A stretch of DNA of 6,911 nucleotides, from contig JAHIVS010000090.1 in NCBI GenBank assembly GCA_018816605.1, forward strand, positions 1 through 6,911, written 5' to 3'. Positions within the stretch are counted from its first letter, which is position 1. Each line of letters starts with the position of its first letter. Of the stretch, positions 6,481-6,911 are shown piece by piece. The notes beneath the pieces were generated by a model. That model was not told where the DNA came from and made no database searches. It was given only the letters and a program-made list of their open reading frames with translations. Source of the stretch: Pseudomonadota bacterium (GTDB lineage Bacteria; Desulfobacterota; Desulfobacteria; Desulfobacterales; Desulfobacteraceae). Position numbers and translations under genes: made by a program.

Positions 6481-6722
6481 GTGTCGTTTCCTCCCTCGCC
6501 CCCCCAAGTTAAACGATGCATTCTTGCTTTTATAACCACTAAGAAATGCAAAACCGAAAATTGAGCGATCGATATGAGATAATAATTTTTTATTTTTACG
6601 GATTGAATTTTTTTTTGATCTCTTATATGAGTATATGCATATCATGTCAGACCTGATTCCCATGGAACTAACAGAGCGAAGCTATGCCCTGATGATCCAG
6701 ACCCATGGGAGGCTTTATGATC
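6481..6722. other. Mostly AT-rich stretch between the hairpin and the terminal repeat
   Basis: No gene is supported here. A pyrimidine-rich tract with seven C in a row (about 6486-6507) follows the hairpin. AT-rich sequence with long T runs then follows, and a perfect 10-base palindrome ATATGCATAT sits at 6633-6642. A frame open from the ATG at 6635 to 6847 has protein-like composition in its first 30 codons but has no ribosome binding site, and it runs into the repeat and ends inside the second copy. It could be the remnant of a gene start, but this cannot be shown. Confidence 0.5.
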
Positions 6723-6911
6723 TGCGAGAGCTTTGCGTGATTAGGATATTTTCCGATTATAGCATTTTAGGAAAAATTTTTCACACCCCGGGTGCTGCTG
6801 GAGGCGGACGGTCTATCAATTTAGTTGCGAGAGCTTTGCGTGATTAGGATATTTTCCGATTATAGCATTTTAGGAAAAATTTTTCACACCCCGGGTGCTG
6901 CTGGAGGCGGA
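6723..6911. repeat. Tandem direct repeat, 103-base period, running off the window
   Basis: Bases 6723-6808 are repeated without mismatch at 6826-6911, an identity of 86 bases that ends only because the window ends. The 17 bases between (6809-6825) complete a 103-base unit. Inside each unit are a 12-base palindrome GAAAAATTTTTC (6771-6782 and 6874-6885), a GC-rich inverted repeat CACCC-C-GGGTG, and an imperfect direct doubling (6739-6754 against 6755-6770). The period is not a multiple of three, so this is unlikely to be a coding repeat. It may be the first units of a longer array, an interspersed element present twice, or an assembly artefact at a contig end. Confidence 0.85.

Noticed and set aside
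6238..6663. A 141-codon open frame on the - strand
   Set aside because: It has no ribosome binding site before its start, has a low-complexity basic composition, and runs antisense through the 33-codon gene, the hairpin and the promoter. It looks like a chance frame.
6723..6911. CRISPR array
   Set aside because: The repeat is at least 86 bases with a 17-base gap, far from the usual 24-40-base repeats and about 30-45-base spacers; no cas gene is present.

Overview
The window is the distal half of a tad (tight adherence, Flp-type IVc pilus) operon, followed by about 960 bases with few genes. Everything is read on the + strand. The protein set and style (secretin, FHA-fused CpaF/TadA ATPase, TadB, TadC, DUF192 protein, short TadD-like lipoprotein, TadE-like pseudopilin) suggest a Gram-negative bacterium. 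A Desulfobacterota (Desulfobacteraceae-like) sulfate reducer is my best guess, but this rests on general resemblance and not on any search.

Layout. Positions 2-1066 hold the C-terminal part of the outer-membrane secretin RcpA/CpaC; its start lies upstream of the window. Then come tadA/cpaF with an N-terminal FHA-like domain (1072-2772), tadB (2769-3623), tadC (3620-4507), a DUF192 gene starting at TTG (4504-4854), a TPR lipoprotein resembling TadD (4836-5285) and tadE starting at GTG (5282-5950). Gaps are 5 bases or less and four of the junctions are 4-base start/stop overlaps, so this is one translationally coupled operon. The gene products form one machine: the ATPase drives TadB/TadC in the inner membrane, pilin-like subunits including TadE are processed by a prepilin peptidase, and the fibre leaves through the RcpA secretin, with TadD as a likely pilotin or assembly lipoprotein. 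Pilin (flp), prepilin peptidase (tadV/cpaA), rcpC/cpaB and tadZ are not in the window and would be expected upstream.

After tadE the sequence becomes visibly AT-rich and non-coding (5951-6253). Next is a small self-contained transcription unit: a sigma70-like promoter (6254-6282), a 13-base palindrome at the expected transcription start (6283-6295), a strong ribosome binding site, a 33-codon single-pass membrane protein (6341-6442) with three cysteines on one helix face, and a strong GC-rich hairpin (6457-6480). A further AT-rich stretch leads to a tandem direct repeat with a 103-base period. Its second copy is identical to the first over at least 86 bases and runs to the last base of the window (6723-6911).

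The least explained parts are the micro-protein unit and the terminal repeat. Within the operon, the points worth attention are the FHA domain that has lost its phosphothreonine-binding residues and the DUF192 gene inserted between tadC and tadD.
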